A DNA stretch of 50,778 bases from an uncultured Verrucomicrobia subdivision 3 bacterium (GTDB lineage: Bacteria; Verrucomicrobiota; Verrucomicrobiia; Limisphaerales; UBA11358): positions 1-50,778 of the forward strand of contig CAJAQO010000134.1 of NCBI GenBank assembly GCA_903944085.1. Direction: 5' to 3'. The notes under the pieces were generated by a model, which was not told the origin of the DNA, did no database searches, and worked only from the letters and a program-made list of their open reading frames with translations. Below are positions 17,619-27,023 of this stretch, piece after piece. The position numbers and the translations under genes are program-made. Position 1 is the stretch's first letter. Every line of letters starts with the position of its first letter.

Positions 17619-19277
17619 TCATTGATCTTTCCACATCCGTTCAAAGCGAAAGTATAAAACCGGGTGCAGGCGAACCCCGTGCAGCCATGGTTGTCGCAGC
17701 GCGAAGACCCGCTGATAAAAGAGCGGCACCACCGGCGCATCGCTGACGATGGTTTGTTCCGCTGCCTGGTAAATGCGCAGCCGCCGATTCACGTCCGGGC
17801 AAGTCGCGGCTTCCGCAAACAATGCGTTGACCTTGGGGTTGTTGTAAAAAGTCACGTTTTGACAACCTTCTTCCGTGATCCGGCTGCCATTGAACTGCGT
17901 ATCCAGAAAATCGCTTGGATCGGGATAGTCCTGCGACCAACCGGTTAAGCCGCATTGCACTGTTTTCCGGCGTTCGCTGCTGTCAATGAAGGCGGGCAGA
18001 GTCACCGGATTGATTTGCGCTTTGATGCCGACTTGCGCGAGATCGTATTGAATCGCGGCGGCGGCGGGTTCCATCAGCGGATTGCCAGCCTCCAGCCAGA
18101 GCTTGCAAGCAAAACCGTTGGGGTAACCGGCGGCGGCCAGCAACTGACGGGCTTTCGCCGGATCGTAGGAATAGCCGGTCAGCTCCGGATTGAATCCCGG
18201 AATCGGCGGCGGCAGGATGCCCTTCGCGGGGATGACCGTGCCGTGGAGCAGCCGGACAATTTTGTCTTTATCAATCGCATAGTTCATCGCCTGCCGCACC
18301 GTGAGCTGGTCAAATGGCGTCAGCTCGGTGTTCAAGAGCAAATACCAATTGGACGCGGCGGATATGTCTTCAATCAAGCCCCGCCAGCGCGGGTTGTGCT
18401 GAATCCGCAGGAAGTCAGGCACCGGAATGCCGGGCTCCTGGGTGATGTCGGCAATATCCAATTCCCCGCGCTCAAACATCATCAGGTGCAGCGTGGTGTC
18501 GCCGCCCTCCTGCACTTCGATGGCATCCAGATACTGGCGGTCCGCCTCCGGAAAAAACGGGTTGCGCTCGAATCGCATTTCGCCACCGCGCCGCCATTGC
18601 TTGAGGACATAAGGCCCGGTGCCAACCGGGTGCGTCGCGAAAGATACGCCGGACTTTTCAACCGCTTCGTGCGGCACCACGAACGCGCCGGGCAAAGTGA
18701 GAATGTAAAGGAACGTCGGATCGGGCGCGGCCAGTTCAATCTCCAACGTGTCGCCGTGCGGCGCCCGAATGCCGCGGACATGCGGAGTTTTGCCGGCCCG
18801 AAAATCTTTCGCGCCGGCAATCCCTTCGAAAAAACTCTCGGTCAACGCGGCTAATTTCGGGTCCAAATTGCGTTCCAGCGTGAAGACAAAATCAGCGGCC
18901 ACCATTTCGCGCCCGTTGGAAAATCGGATGCCTGGCCGCAAATGAAACGTATAAGTCAGTTGGTCCGCCGAGACAGACCAATCTTTGGCCAGGCCGGGCA
19001 GCAGCTTCAAGCCATCGTCGTATTCGACCAATCCTTGATACAACAGCATGAGAAACGGTGCGGAAATCGTGTCAAAAGCAAAATCGGGATCGAGCGAACT
19101 GACATCGGAAGGCAACGCCAGCCGCAACGTCCCACCGCGTTTTGGAATGGACGCGTTGGTGCCCGACGAGTTCGACAAATCCGCCGCCGCCTCGCCACTC
19201 GTGCCAAGCGGAACGCAGCTTAAAAGAACAGCGATTACTAAAAGGATGCGAATGGTCAATCTCATGAATTCGTTCAT
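17619..19277 (-). CDS. Peptide ABC transporter substrate-binding protein
   Basis: 552 aa from the ATG at 19277, which overlaps the upstream permease stop by four bases; a further ATG at 19265 is possible. The signal peptide contains ILLVIAVLLSCVPLG; the Cys might be lipidated but the lipobox is imperfect. The mature protein matches family 5 solute-binding proteins: PKRGGTLRLALPSDVSSLDP, then YTFHLRPGIRFSNGR, and VRQAMNYAIDKDKIV near the middle. It captures peptides or related solutes outside the membrane and hands them to the B/C permeases. A longer upstream frame would overlap the C-subunit gene in another frame and is rejected. Confidence 0.9.
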   Translation of the reverse strand: MNEFMRLTIRILLVIAVLLSCVPLGTSGEAAADLSNSSGTNASIPKRGGTLRLALPSDVSSLDPDFAFDTISAPFLMLLYQGLVEYDDGLKLLPGLAKDWSVSADQLTYTFHLRPGIRFSNGREMVAADFVFTLERNLDPKLAALTESFFEGIAGAKDFRAGKTPHVRGIRAPHGDTLEIELAAPDPTFLYILTLPGAFVVPHEAVEKSGVSFATHPVGTGPYVLKQWRRGGEMRFERNPFFPEADRQYLDAIEVQEGGDTTLHLMMFERGELDIADITQEPGIPVPDFLRIQHNPRWRGLIEDISAASNWYLLLNTELTPFDQLTVRQAMNYAIDKDKIVRLLHGTVIPAKGILPPPIPGFNPELTGYSYDPAKARQLLAAAGYPNGFACKLWLEAGNPLMEPAAAAIQYDLAQVGIKAQINPVTLPAFIDSSERRKTVQCGLTGWSQDYPDPSDFLDTQFNGSRITEEGCQNVTFYNNPKVNALFAEAATCPDVNRRLRIYQAAEQTIVSDAPVVPLFYQRVFALRQPWLHGVRLHPVLYFRFERMWKDQ

Positions 19278-20221
19278 CGCCGTTGTTTTGGATCCACGAT
19301 TTCCTGCAAGCCCTGGCCCAGCAGGTTGAAGGCAAGCACCGTCAGCACGATGGCCAGACCGGGCACGATGACCAAATGCGGGTAAGTAATAAAATAGGGT
19401 TGCCCCTCGGAAATCATGGAACCCCAAGTGGGCGCCGGCGGCGGCACGCCGATGCCGAGATAACCCAGACCCGCTTCCAGCAGAATCGTATTCGCCGTGC
19501 TCATCACCGCCAGCACGATGACGGTGGGCAACAAGTTGGGAAGAATGGATCGCAAGATTATTCGGGAATCAGACGCTCCCAGCGAACGGGCGGCCAGCAC
19601 AAACTCTCTTTCCTTCAGCGCCAAGACCTGCGCGCGGATTACGCGCACCATCCCCGGCCAGCAAACAAACCCGACAATCAAAAAGACGCTCACCGCGCCG
19701 CGTTTGAGCGTGAATTCCAGAAAGTGCCACGGCAGCCAAGCCGGGTGAAGATGAATCGTCCGTCCGCTGATGTCCAGCAGGCCGGCAAACGCGATGGCCA
19801 GCAGAATCGCCGGCACGGTCATGTTCATCTCCGTGAACCGCATCAAAACCAGATCAAGTTTTCCTCCGTAGAAACCCGCGAGCAGACCCACCGCGACACC
19901 AATGACCGTGGCCGTGAGCATCGCGGCAATGCCAACCGACAGGGAAACTCGTGCGCCATAAATGACGCGTGACAACACATCCCGACCGAGATGATCGGTT
20001 CCGAACAGGTAAGCGCCACCCGCCGGATGGGGCAGTCCATCCGTATCGAGTCCCTGCTCATCCTGCTGATCCGGTGCGTGCAAGAGATGCATCCGCGTCA
20101 GCATCGGCGCGGCCAGGGCGAGCAATCCGAAGGCAATAAGAATTATCGCACCGGCTGCCGCCAGACGGTTGGCGCTCACCGGCTGGAGGCTTGTTTTGAA
20201 AAAACCAAAATTCGACAACAT
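19274..20221 (-). CDS. dppC: Oligopeptide/dipeptide ABC transporter permease (C subunit)
   Basis: 315 aa from the ATG at 20221 (MLSNFGFFKTSLQ); an upstream TTG at 20332 would add 37 residues. It has an N-terminal membrane helix (AAAGAIILIAFGLLALAAP), the DppC hallmark FGTDHLGRDVLSRVIYGAR, and the permease loop AARSLGASDSRII. About six helices in total, with the WGSMISEGQ segment near the end. A 30-residue hydrophilic loop (LHPAWLPWHFLEFTLKRGA) is somewhat longer than usual. First gene of the operon, ahead of the binding protein, which is a less common gene order. Confidence 0.88.
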   Translation of the reverse strand: MLSNFGFFKTSLQPVSANRLAAAGAIILIAFGLLALAAPMLTRMHLLHAPDQQDEQGLDTDGLPHPAGGAYLFGTDHLGRDVLSRVIYGARVSLSVGIAAMLTATVIGVAVGLLAGFYGGKLDLVLMRFTEMNMTVPAILLAIAFAGLLDISGRTIHLHPAWLPWHFLEFTLKRGAVSVFLIVGFVCWPGMVRVIRAQVLALKEREFVLAARSLGASDSRIILRSILPNLLPTVIVLAVMSTANTILLEAGLGYLGIGVPPPAPTWGSMISEGQPYFITYPHLVIVPGLAIVLTVLAFNLLGQGLQEIVDPKQRR

Positions 20222-20390
20222 ACGGGATAAAATATCCTCTCGGCGGGGCGCAAGGTGGTTCTTCTCCCACGTGCTGTCGAGAATATTTGTTTTGCGGTCA
20301 AGCAGGAATGCTTCTTTCAGTTTCTTGAGCAATTCACTTGCTCCAACGCCATGCCAAGCTCATCCCCTGCCCGACCTCGTTCGGCAACCT

Positions 20391-23300
20391 TTACTTTCCC
20401 AATTTGCCCGCCAACTCCTTGACGGCGCGCAGGTCGAGCTTGCCGGTGCCCAGCAGCGGGAAGTTTTCCACGCGAAAAAAGGCGTCGGCTTTCGGCTTCC
20501 ACAAATTCGGCAGGTCGCACGCGGCGAATTTTTCGAGGCACGCTTGCAAATCATTCTCCGCGAGCTTGTGCAACACCACCAAGCGCTCGCCTTTTTTCTC
20601 ATCGGGCACGCTGCTGATGACAAAGACCGTTTCGGCCGCGCCCGCGAGTTCCTGCAACTTCTCCTCGATCTTCAAATGCGGCACCATCTCGCCGCCGATT
20701 TTGCTGAAGCGGCTCAAGCGGCCGGTGATTTGCAGAAAACCATCCTCATCGAGCGTGGCCACATCGCCGGTGCAATACCAGCCGTGCCGCAAAACATCCG
20801 CCGTTTTCTCCGGCAGGCCGAGATAGCCGCGCATGACATTGGGGCCGCGCACGAGCAGCATGCCCGGTTCGCCGGCGAGCACGGTTTTATCGCTCCACGG
20901 ATGTTCCGGATCGGTGAGCCGCGCCATCATGCCGGGCAGAACGCGACCAATTTTCCCGCGCTTGCCGCCGATTTGATGAAAGCCGGCGGCGCGAAAATCC
21001 ATGATGTTGACCGCCACCGCCGGCGCGCATTCGGTCGTGCCATAACCTTCGAGCGGGCGGATGCCGAAGTATTGCTCGAACGCGTCGGCCAGGCGCTCGG
21101 ACAATTTTTCCGCGCCGACCACGACGAGTTGCAGGCTGCCGAAATCGCCGGACGGCACGCCGCGCATATATATTTGCAGGAACGTCGGCGTGGACAGCAA
21201 AATCGTGACGGCGTTTTCGCGCACGAGCGTGCCGATGGCGCGGGCGTCGAGCGGGTTCGGGTGAAACACCACGCCGGCGCCGATTTCCGCCGGCAGACAC
21301 AGCGTGACCGTGAAACCGAACGAATGGAAAAACGGCAGAATGCCGAGCAACCGGTCGCGGTGGGTGAAGTTCAGGATGTGGCCGAACTGTTCGAGATTGG
21401 AAAGAATGTTGTAATGCGTGAGCATCACGCCTTTCGGCTCGCCGGTGCTGCCGCTGGAAAAAATCACGGTGGCGAGATCGTCTAGCGCCACGTCCTTTTC
21501 CTGGCCGGCGATTTTTTTCAGCAGGCGGAACGGCGCGAACTTCGCGAAGAGCCAGGCGGTGAGTTTTTCGGCAGTCGTCGGCTTTGCCGCGAGGTCTTCG
21601 AGATAAATCAATTCGCCTGGCGGCGTGAGCTTGACCTTCTCCAGAAATTTCCGCGAGGTGATGACGGTCTTCAGGTCGCACTGCTGCGCGCAGTGCGTGA
21701 TGGTCGCTTCGGACAAAGTGTAATTCAGATTCACCGGCACCTTGCCGCAGAGGAACGCGGCATAGTTCACCAGCGCGCCGGGCACGCTCGGCGGCAGAAA
21801 CAGGCCGACCATTTCCTGTCCGCGCCAGACTTTTTTCAACCGTCGCGCGAGGAAAATGGTTTTCACCAGCGCGGTGCCGAAGTTGACCTTGCCGCTCGTC
21901 GCATCGGTCATGAAAAAACGGCGCGGATGCCGGCGGGCGCTGCGGACGAAATTGCGCGGCAGCGGCTCCATGCGGGCACGGCGGAATTGCCACGCGTCGG
22001 CGATCAGCGCCTGCACGGCTTCGCGGACCTCGATGTGCGAAGCACCTGACGGCATCACCGTGCCAAAACTCACCGTGACCGGATGCGGCACACGTTGCGG
22101 CAAGCGGCGCACCATTCGGCCGTGCTCAAAACTCGTCGGGCTGCCGAGCAAGCCGTCGAGCGCGACGGGAATGATCGGCGCGTCCACGTTTTTCATGATG
22201 CGCTCAAAGCCGCGCTGGAACGGCAGCAGTTGCCCGATGCGCGTGATCTGGCCTTCGGCAAAAATGCAGACGACTTCGCCCGCGCGAATGGCGTCGCTCG
22301 CGGCCTGCAAAGCGTGTAGCAGTTCGCGCGGGCGCTGTTCGGAAGAAACGGGAATCGCGCCGAGAATTTTGGCAAACGGCTTGATCCAGCGGCTTTCGTA
22401 AATGTCCTTGAATATCAAAAAACGGATCGGCCGGTCGGTCGAGGCGATGAGCAGCAGCGCGTCGGCAAACGAAAGATGGTTGCACACGAACAGCGCGCCG
22501 CCTTTGGCGGGAATATTGTCGCGCCCGACGATGCGGATTTTGTAGATCGTGTTCGTCACGCACCACAAAACAAAACGTAGCAGTGCGTCGGGCAGCAAAA
22601 ACAAAACATAAACCGCGCCGAGAAACGTCAGCGCTCCGCCGACGAGAAAAATGCCGCGCGGCGAAAAATGAAATTTCTGCGCGAGCAGCCAATGCGCGCC
22701 GGAGGCCAGAAACACGCCGACAAATCCGGTCCAATTCGCCGTGGCCTGCACCTGCCCTTTGTTGTCGCGCGCCGGACGGTGCTGCAACAAGGCGGAAATG
22801 GGCACGATAAAAAAACCGCCGGCAAAACCGAGCAACGCCAGCAGGAAATAAGATTGTTCGACGGAAACCGAGTTTCGCGCCAGCAACGCGGAGAAGAGCG
22901 AAAGCCCGAACGCACCGAGCGGCACCAGACCATATTCGATTTTGCCGCCGGACAAATAGCCCGCCGCCACGCTGCCCAAGCCGATGCCCAGCGCGAGCGC
23001 AACGTTCAGCAGGCCGATGTGCGTTTCGCTGACGTGCAAGGTTTCCGAGCCGTAGAAAAATAAATTCAGCAGCAGCAACATGCCGAGGAAGTTGAAATAG
23101 GCGTTGCCACACAGCGCCAGCCAGAGCGGACGGTCGCCGCGCATGGCCCGGATCTGCCGCCAGATTTCGCCGGGGAAATTGGGGTTGAACTTTTTTTGCG
23201 GATTTGCCGCCGGAATTTTCGTGATGCCCAGGCACGCGAAAAATCCCGCCACCGCCAGCGCGACCAGCACGACGCCGGAAAGCCATTGGCGTCCGCGAAA

Positions 23301-23825
23301 ATGCTCGGACATCAGCGCGGCGGCGACGGTGCCGAGGATGATGGCCATGAATGTGCCGAGTTCGAGGATGCCGTTGCCCCATGATAATTTTTTCTCCGGC
23401 AACAGTTCCGGCAGCGAGCCGTATTTGGATGGGCCGAACACCGCGCTATGCGTGCCCATGAGAAAAACGCTGGCTAGCAGCAGGTTTTTGTTCCACGCCC
23501 AAAGTCCGGCGAAGACGAGCGACATGATGAGCAACTCAAAAATTTTCACGCCCAGCATGACCGAGCGTTTGCTGCAGCGGTCGGCCAGAAAGCCGCCGGC
23601 CATGGAAAACAAAATAAACGGCAGCGCGAACAGCGCGGCGATGGATTCGCCGTAGCTGTTTTTTTCCCCGAGCGTCATGCCCGTGCCGAACAGCGCCACA
23701 AAGACGACGAGGTTTTTCAGCACGTTGTCGCTGAACGCGCCTTGAAACTGCGTGACGATGAGCGCCCAAAAACCGCGCTGGGATTGCGGATGGCGGATGG
23801 TGGATTGCGGATTATTGTCGGTCAC
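20391..23825 (-). CDS. aas: LplT-like transporter / PlsC acyltransferase / acyl-ACP synthetase fusion
   Basis: 1144 aa with three full domains. Residues about 17-420 are a 12-helix MFS transporter of the LplT lysophospholipid flippase type. Residues about 430-620 are a PlsC acyltransferase with the HxxxxD motif NHLSFAD near 450 and FAEGQITR. Residues about 640-1144 are an AMP-binding acyl ligase with SSGSTGEPKGVMLTH near 788, GYGTTECAP, CTGDVATLDEDGF and the C-terminal GTGKLDLRAVK lysine. Together they should import lysophosphatidylethanolamine and reacylate it, repairing membrane lipids. The start is GTG at 23825. The first 15 residues (NPQSTIRHPQSQ) come from a dispersed repeat, so the functional N-terminus may be shorter. 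Confidence 0.88.
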   Translation of the reverse strand: MTDNNPQSTIRHPQSQRGFWALIVTQFQGAFSDNVLKNLVVFVALFGTGMTLGEKNSYGESIAALFALPFILFSMAGGFLADRCSKRSVMLGVKIFELLIMSLVFAGLWAWNKNLLLASVFLMGTHSAVFGPSKYGSLPELLPEKKLSWGNGILELGTFMAIILGTVAAALMSEHFRGRQWLSGVVLVALAVAGFFACLGITKIPAANPQKKFNPNFPGEIWRQIRAMRGDRPLWLALCGNAYFNFLGMLLLLNLFFYGSETLHVSETHIGLLNVALALGIGLGSVAAGYLSGGKIEYGLVPLGAFGLSLFSALLARNSVSVEQSYFLLALLGFAGGFFIVPISALLQHRPARDNKGQVQATANWTGFVGVFLASGAHWLLAQKFHFSPRGIFLVGGALTFLGAVYVLFLLPDALLRFVLWCVTNTIYKIRIVGRDNIPAKGGALFVCNHLSFADALLLIASTDRPIRFLIFKDIYESRWIKPFAKILGAIPVSSEQRPRELLHALQAASDAIRAGEVVCIFAEGQITRIGQLLPFQRGFERIMKNVDAPIIPVALDGLLGSPTSFEHGRMVRRLPQRVPHPVTVSFGTVMPSGASHIEVREAVQALIADAWQFRRARMEPLPRNFVRSARRHPRRFFMTDATSGKVNFGTALVKTIFLARRLKKVWRGQEMVGLFLPPSVPGALVNYAAFLCGKVPVNLNYTLSEATITHCAQQCDLKTVITSRKFLEKVKLTPPGELIYLEDLAAKPTTAEKLTAWLFAKFAPFRLLKKIAGQEKDVALDDLATVIFSSGSTGEPKGVMLTHYNILSNLEQFGHILNFTHRDRLLGILPFFHSFGFTVTLCLPAEIGAGVVFHPNPLDARAIGTLVRENAVTILLSTPTFLQIYMRGVPSGDFGSLQLVVVGAEKLSERLADAFEQYFGIRPLEGYGTTECAPAVAVNIMDFRAAGFHQIGGKRGKIGRVLPGMMARLTDPEHPWSDKTVLAGEPGMLLVRGPNVMRGYLGLPEKTADVLRHGWYCTGDVATLDEDGFLQITGRLSRFSKIGGEMVPHLKIEEKLQELAGAAETVFVISSVPDEKKGERLVVLHKLAENDLQACLEKFAACDLPNLWKPKADAFFRVENFPLLGTGKLDLRAVKELAGKLGK
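23781..23815. repeat. ATTGCGG-type short tandem repeat at the start of aas
   Basis: GGATTGCGGATGGCGGATGG continues into TGGATTGCGGATTATT, built of GATTGCGG/GATGGCGG units of about seven bases. It encodes the unusual N-terminal NPQSTIRHPQS of the fusion protein. Related stretches occur at 26981-27010, 28294-28327 and 28679-28711. Confidence 0.75.
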
Positions 23826-23903
23826 GCCGTGAAATTAACCCATCGCGGCGCGAAGTGTGAATTGAAAAACTTGGGGGTGACATTGACGAAAGCAATTCTG
23901 GCG
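23802..23903. repeat. Duplicated about 100-bp upstream region, copy 1
   Basis: Covers the start codon and about 80 bases upstream of aas (minus strand). It is similar along its length to 26992-27106, with an identical 23-base core at 23855-23877 matching 27053-27075. It probably includes the aas promoter region. Confidence 0.75.
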
Positions 23904-23916
23904 GCACGCGCCACAA

Positions 23917-24468
23917 TCATCGCGCCTCTGCCTTCATCGCTTCGGCGTAGGGTTTGCCGTCCACGAAAACTTCCTTGATGTTCGCGCGGCCGGATTGGGT
24001 CACGGCGGCCAGCACGGTCAGTTTGCCGCGCGGATTGCCGGTGCCTTCGGCGACAAAATATTGTTCGAGTCCGTATTCCACATGCACGGAACCGGCGCGG
24101 TTCCGCCAGCTTTGCGACGCGGTGCCGCGCAGCACCACTTCGTTCGCTGCCGGGGCAAACCGTTCCGTGCTGGCGCGGGCCACTTCGTAAAACTGGTTCG
24201 TCCCCGCCGGCGCGACGGCGACGAAAACTTTCGTGCCGGGTGACACGTCAAAGGTCAATGGCGGCGCGAAAAACTTTTCACGCGGCACGTCGCTGATTTT
24301 GTAGTTCAGCCGCACATAATCGCCGCGCAGCAAATCGCGCGGGTCCACCGGCTGCGTTTCGAGCAGGATGATTTGCCCCACGCGGAGGGCGCGTTCCTGC
24401 GTGAAAACGGTGCCGAGCAGCCACACGCTTTGCAGCGCGAGCACGAGGATGAAGAGTTTGGTTTTCAT
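23917..24468 (-). CDS. GDYXXLXY-domain membrane-anchored protein
   Basis: 183 aa from the ATG at 24468; a TTG at 24480 would add four residues. One N-terminal hydrophobic segment (LFILVLALQSVWLLGTVF) anchors it, followed by an extracytoplasmic beta-rich domain with the family hallmark LRGDYVRLNYKIS, which gives the GDYXXLXY family its name. Such proteins are usually encoded next to DUF2157 proteins, and here a DUF2157 gene lies two genes upstream on the same strand. The role is unknown; a joint envelope function with DUF2157 is inferred. It starts nine bases after the preceding stop. Confidence 0.85.
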   Translation of the reverse strand: MKTKLFILVLALQSVWLLGTVFTQERALRVGQIILLETQPVDPRDLLRGDYVRLNYKISDVPREKFFAPPLTFDVSPGTKVFVAVAPAGTNQFYEVARASTERFAPAANEVVLRGTASQSWRNRAGSVHVEYGLEQYFVAEGTGNPRGKLTVLAAVTQSGRANIKEVFVDGKPYAEAMKAEAR

Positions 24469-24489
24469 GGCGTCATCCAATCGAGCATT

Positions 24490-25623
24490 TTATTTCAAGT
24501 ATCCTTCCAGTCGTTTGACGAGCAGTTGATCGCAGCGGTCGCGCGAAGTGATGCCGATGCTCTGGTAATCGGGCTGATGCGAATTTTGCATATCCACGAT
24601 GACCCATTCGCCCTTGCGGTCGCACACGACAAAATGCACGAAGCCCTGCTCGGTGTTTTGCGGATTGAAAGCGTAGTCCGCGTAAAGCGCGTAGTCGGCC
24701 GCCGGCGGATGGGCGCGAATATATTCCCGGAACTCGCTCGCCAGTCCCCAAAGCGCTTTTAACTCGTTCGGGTCGGCCTGCGATGCTTTGAGGACGACGG
24801 TCGCGTCAGCCGCAACGGTTTTGCACAAGCCCGCTTCGTTGAGCAGCCGCATGACGTTGGTTGCGCTCGACACGTTGGCCTGGTTCCCACCGACGCGCGC
24901 CGGATAAACCAGCAGCGTCGCGCCGGGCAGCGCCTGTTTCATCGCCTGCTGACGTTCGGGCAGCGCGGCTCGTTCATTTTCGGGCGGCAGGCCGCTCCGC
25001 TGATTCAATAGCGCCGCGAGTTTGCCTGGCTTGGCCGCCTTGGCCGTTTCCTCGTTGAGGCCGAGTTGCGGTCCTAGTCTCTCGACAAGCAGAACGGATA
25101 AAGTCATTGGATCGCGCTCGCCAATCTTTTTCATCGCTTCGTCCTGCGGCGTCAGCCGCTCAGTCCAGACCACCGCGCCGGCCTGATCCACGACGACCGC
25201 GCGCAGATCTGTCAATCCGGTTTGACGGCTGCCGTTATATTCGGCGTAAAGCGCGTAACTGGTGGAAATCAGATTGGTTTTTACAAAACCACCGATGGCC
25301 GCGGCCAACTGTTCCAGATTCGTTTCCACCGGCGTGGCGGGAATTTTGCCAAGCTCGATATTTTTCAATCCCTGCTTTTCGAGCAAAACGCCGACGACTT
25401 CCGTGACGCGATCCCACGGTTTGCCGGCCAGCCGCACGGGCAGGATGGTGAGCGAATTGTCCGACCCCTTGGACTTCATTAAGTCCAGCCTTTGCTGTTG
25501 CTCGGGCGCAATGCCGGCACGGGTTTCGGCGACGCCCGCAAAAAGACTCATGGCGATCAGCGCGAGTGACAGCGATCGGTTTACGATGCGGATCGAACTG
25601 ATGGCGGCGATTTGTTTTTTCAT
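24490..25623 (-). CDS. Secreted protein of unknown function
   Basis: 377 aa from the ATG at 25623, overlapping the DUF2157 stop (ATGA), which fixes the start; a longer open frame upstream is a shadow of the DUF2157 gene. The N-terminus is hydrophobic (NRSLSLALIAMSLFAGVAET), a signal peptide. I recognise no family. It has two similar-looking halves: each contains a Y-A-L-Y-A-x-Y motif (STSYALYAEYNGS near 120 and ADYALYADYAFNP near 325), followed by a strand reading xxVVxDxxGxxVW/V. This suggests an internal duplication or a repeated beta fold. Its place between DUF2157 and GDYXXLXY genes suggests a shared envelope role. Confidence 0.7.
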   Translation of the reverse strand: MKKQIAAISSIRIVNRSLSLALIAMSLFAGVAETRAGIAPEQQQRLDLMKSKGSDNSLTILPVRLAGKPWDRVTEVVGVLLEKQGLKNIELGKIPATPVETNLEQLAAAIGGFVKTNLISTSYALYAEYNGSRQTGLTDLRAVVVDQAGAVVWTERLTPQDEAMKKIGERDPMTLSVLLVERLGPQLGLNEETAKAAKPGKLAALLNQRSGLPPENERAALPERQQAMKQALPGATLLVYPARVGGNQANVSSATNVMRLLNEAGLCKTVAADATVVLKASQADPNELKALWGLASEFREYIRAHPPAADYALYADYAFNPQNTEQGFVHFVVCDRKGEWVIVDMQNSHQPDYQSIGITSRDRCDQLLVKRLEGYLK

Positions 25624-26855
25624 AATTTTGCTCCGGTGGTTTGGGCGCTGATTTGTTTCATCAATGCGCGCCGTTTTTTCTCCAGAAACACGGCGAACAA
25701 AATCAGGAACACGCCGGAGACGACAAACATCAAACCCGTGAACGCCATCGTGCTGAACAGGCCGATGTAAGTGGCAATGATGTCCAGCGCGATGAAGACG
25801 ACGCCGAGATTGACGAGAAAACGCGAACGTTCCTGCACGCCGACCTGGACTTGCAACAGGCCGTAAACAAAAAAGGTGATGGCCGCGACGATGTTCAGCG
25901 GCGTCAGGTGGCCGAACCAATACCAGCCGCTTTGCTGCGGAACAAAATTGGCCACGACGACCAGCGCCGCCGCGCCGGCGAGCGTCGCGCCCCAAGTCAC
26001 GCGCCATTGCGTCGTAAGCGCGGTGAGCTGGCGGCAGCCCAGCGCGACGAGCAGCGCAGCCAGCGTGCCGAGCCCGGGCAGCAGCCAAGGATTTAATTCA
26101 GCGTGCCGGTAGCCCCAGCTCAAAAAGCCCGACCACGTCAGCGGATAGGAAAAAATGGAGAATGCCAGCAGGCCAAAAGTTTCCGCCACGGTGGAGAAAT
26201 CTTTGTTGGCACTGCGCCGCAGTAAAAATCCGAAGCCGGCGAAAACCAAGCCCAGCAGCGCGTAAACCAGCACCTGATGCTCGTCGTCAAAACGGATGAG
26301 GCTGGTGGCATCGTTGATTTCAACGCCCAGCCAGATGCCGATGCCGAGGAGCAGCAAGGCGAATTGCGCGGCGGAACGCAGCAACCACGGCAGCGCGGCG
26401 ATGCCGAGCCACCAGAGCAAAAAGGCGTTGGCCGGGCGCGATGAGAGATGATAAATCTGGCCGACGAGCGCGATGTTGGCGAGGAACAGCAGCGAGCCGG
26501 CAAAGTGCAGCGCCTCGCCGATTCTGGGATAATTTCCGCCTGGCTGCGGCGCCCCCGTCGCCGGACGGGCTGGCGACGGGGCGTCGCCGCCACCGCGCAA
26601 CCACCAGCCCATGCCGTGCGCACCGAGCACGAGCGCAAGACCGGCAAATAACTTCACGCCGCGCGGGATTTCATCCCAGTGCGCGCCGATGAGCAGCGCG
26701 ATGCCCGCCGCCACCAGCACCGCGCCGATGAACGAAACGATGACGAGAAATTTGCCGGTGTCATCCTTCAAACCGAAACGCGCGATGATCTGGTCGCGCT
26801 GCTCGGCGGTGATGATCCCGGCCGCGTGAATTTTTTCGATGTCGGAGATCTTCAT
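25620..26855 (-). CDS. DUF2157 polytopic membrane protein
   Basis: 411 aa. A short N-terminal helical part, MKISDIEKIHAAGIITAEQR, is typical of DUF2157, followed by ten or more hydrophobic segments (for example FLVIVSFIGAVLVAAGIALL). The family is a predicted integral membrane protein of unknown function that often neighbours GDYXXLXY proteins, as here. A proline/glycine-rich loop (SPARPATGAPQPGG near 95-110) sits between helices 2 and 3. First gene of a three-gene cluster, coupled to the next gene by a four-base overlap. Confidence 0.85.
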   Translation of the reverse strand: MKISDIEKIHAAGIITAEQRDQIIARFGLKDDTGKFLVIVSFIGAVLVAAGIALLIGAHWDEIPRGVKLFAGLALVLGAHGMGWWLRGGGDAPSPARPATGAPQPGGNYPRIGEALHFAGSLLFLANIALVGQIYHLSSRPANAFLLWWLGIAALPWLLRSAAQFALLLLGIGIWLGVEINDATSLIRFDDEHQVLVYALLGLVFAGFGFLLRRSANKDFSTVAETFGLLAFSIFSYPLTWSGFLSWGYRHAELNPWLLPGLGTLAALLVALGCRQLTALTTQWRVTWGATLAGAAALVVVANFVPQQSGWYWFGHLTPLNIVAAITFFVYGLLQVQVGVQERSRFLVNLGVVFIALDIIATYIGLFSTMAFTGLMFVVSGVFLILFAVFLEKKRRALMKQISAQTTGAKL

Positions 26856-26873
26856 TTTTTCGTTGGGTCGGGT

Positions 26874-27023
26874 TTATTTTGACCAGGTCTGAAATGGCGC
26901 ATTGTTCCGGCTCATGGCCAGCGACCACAAGTGAAACCCATCCCGGCGATGATCGCGATGACAAGCCACTTGGGCGGGTGATTGCGGAAGACGGATTGCG
27001 GATTGGGGATTATCGCCGGTCAT
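26874..27023 (-). other. Short frame after the duplicated start region, probably a gene remnant
   Basis: A 49-residue frame starting MTGDNPQSAIRLPQS, closely like the first residues of the aas fusion (MTDNNPQSTIRHPQS), then diverging into sequence I do not recognise. In another frame the same stretch reads PPKWLVIAIIAGMGFTCGRW, which looks like a membrane segment and may be the true remnant. It follows the second copy of the duplicated upstream region. Expression is doubtful. Confidence 0.35.
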
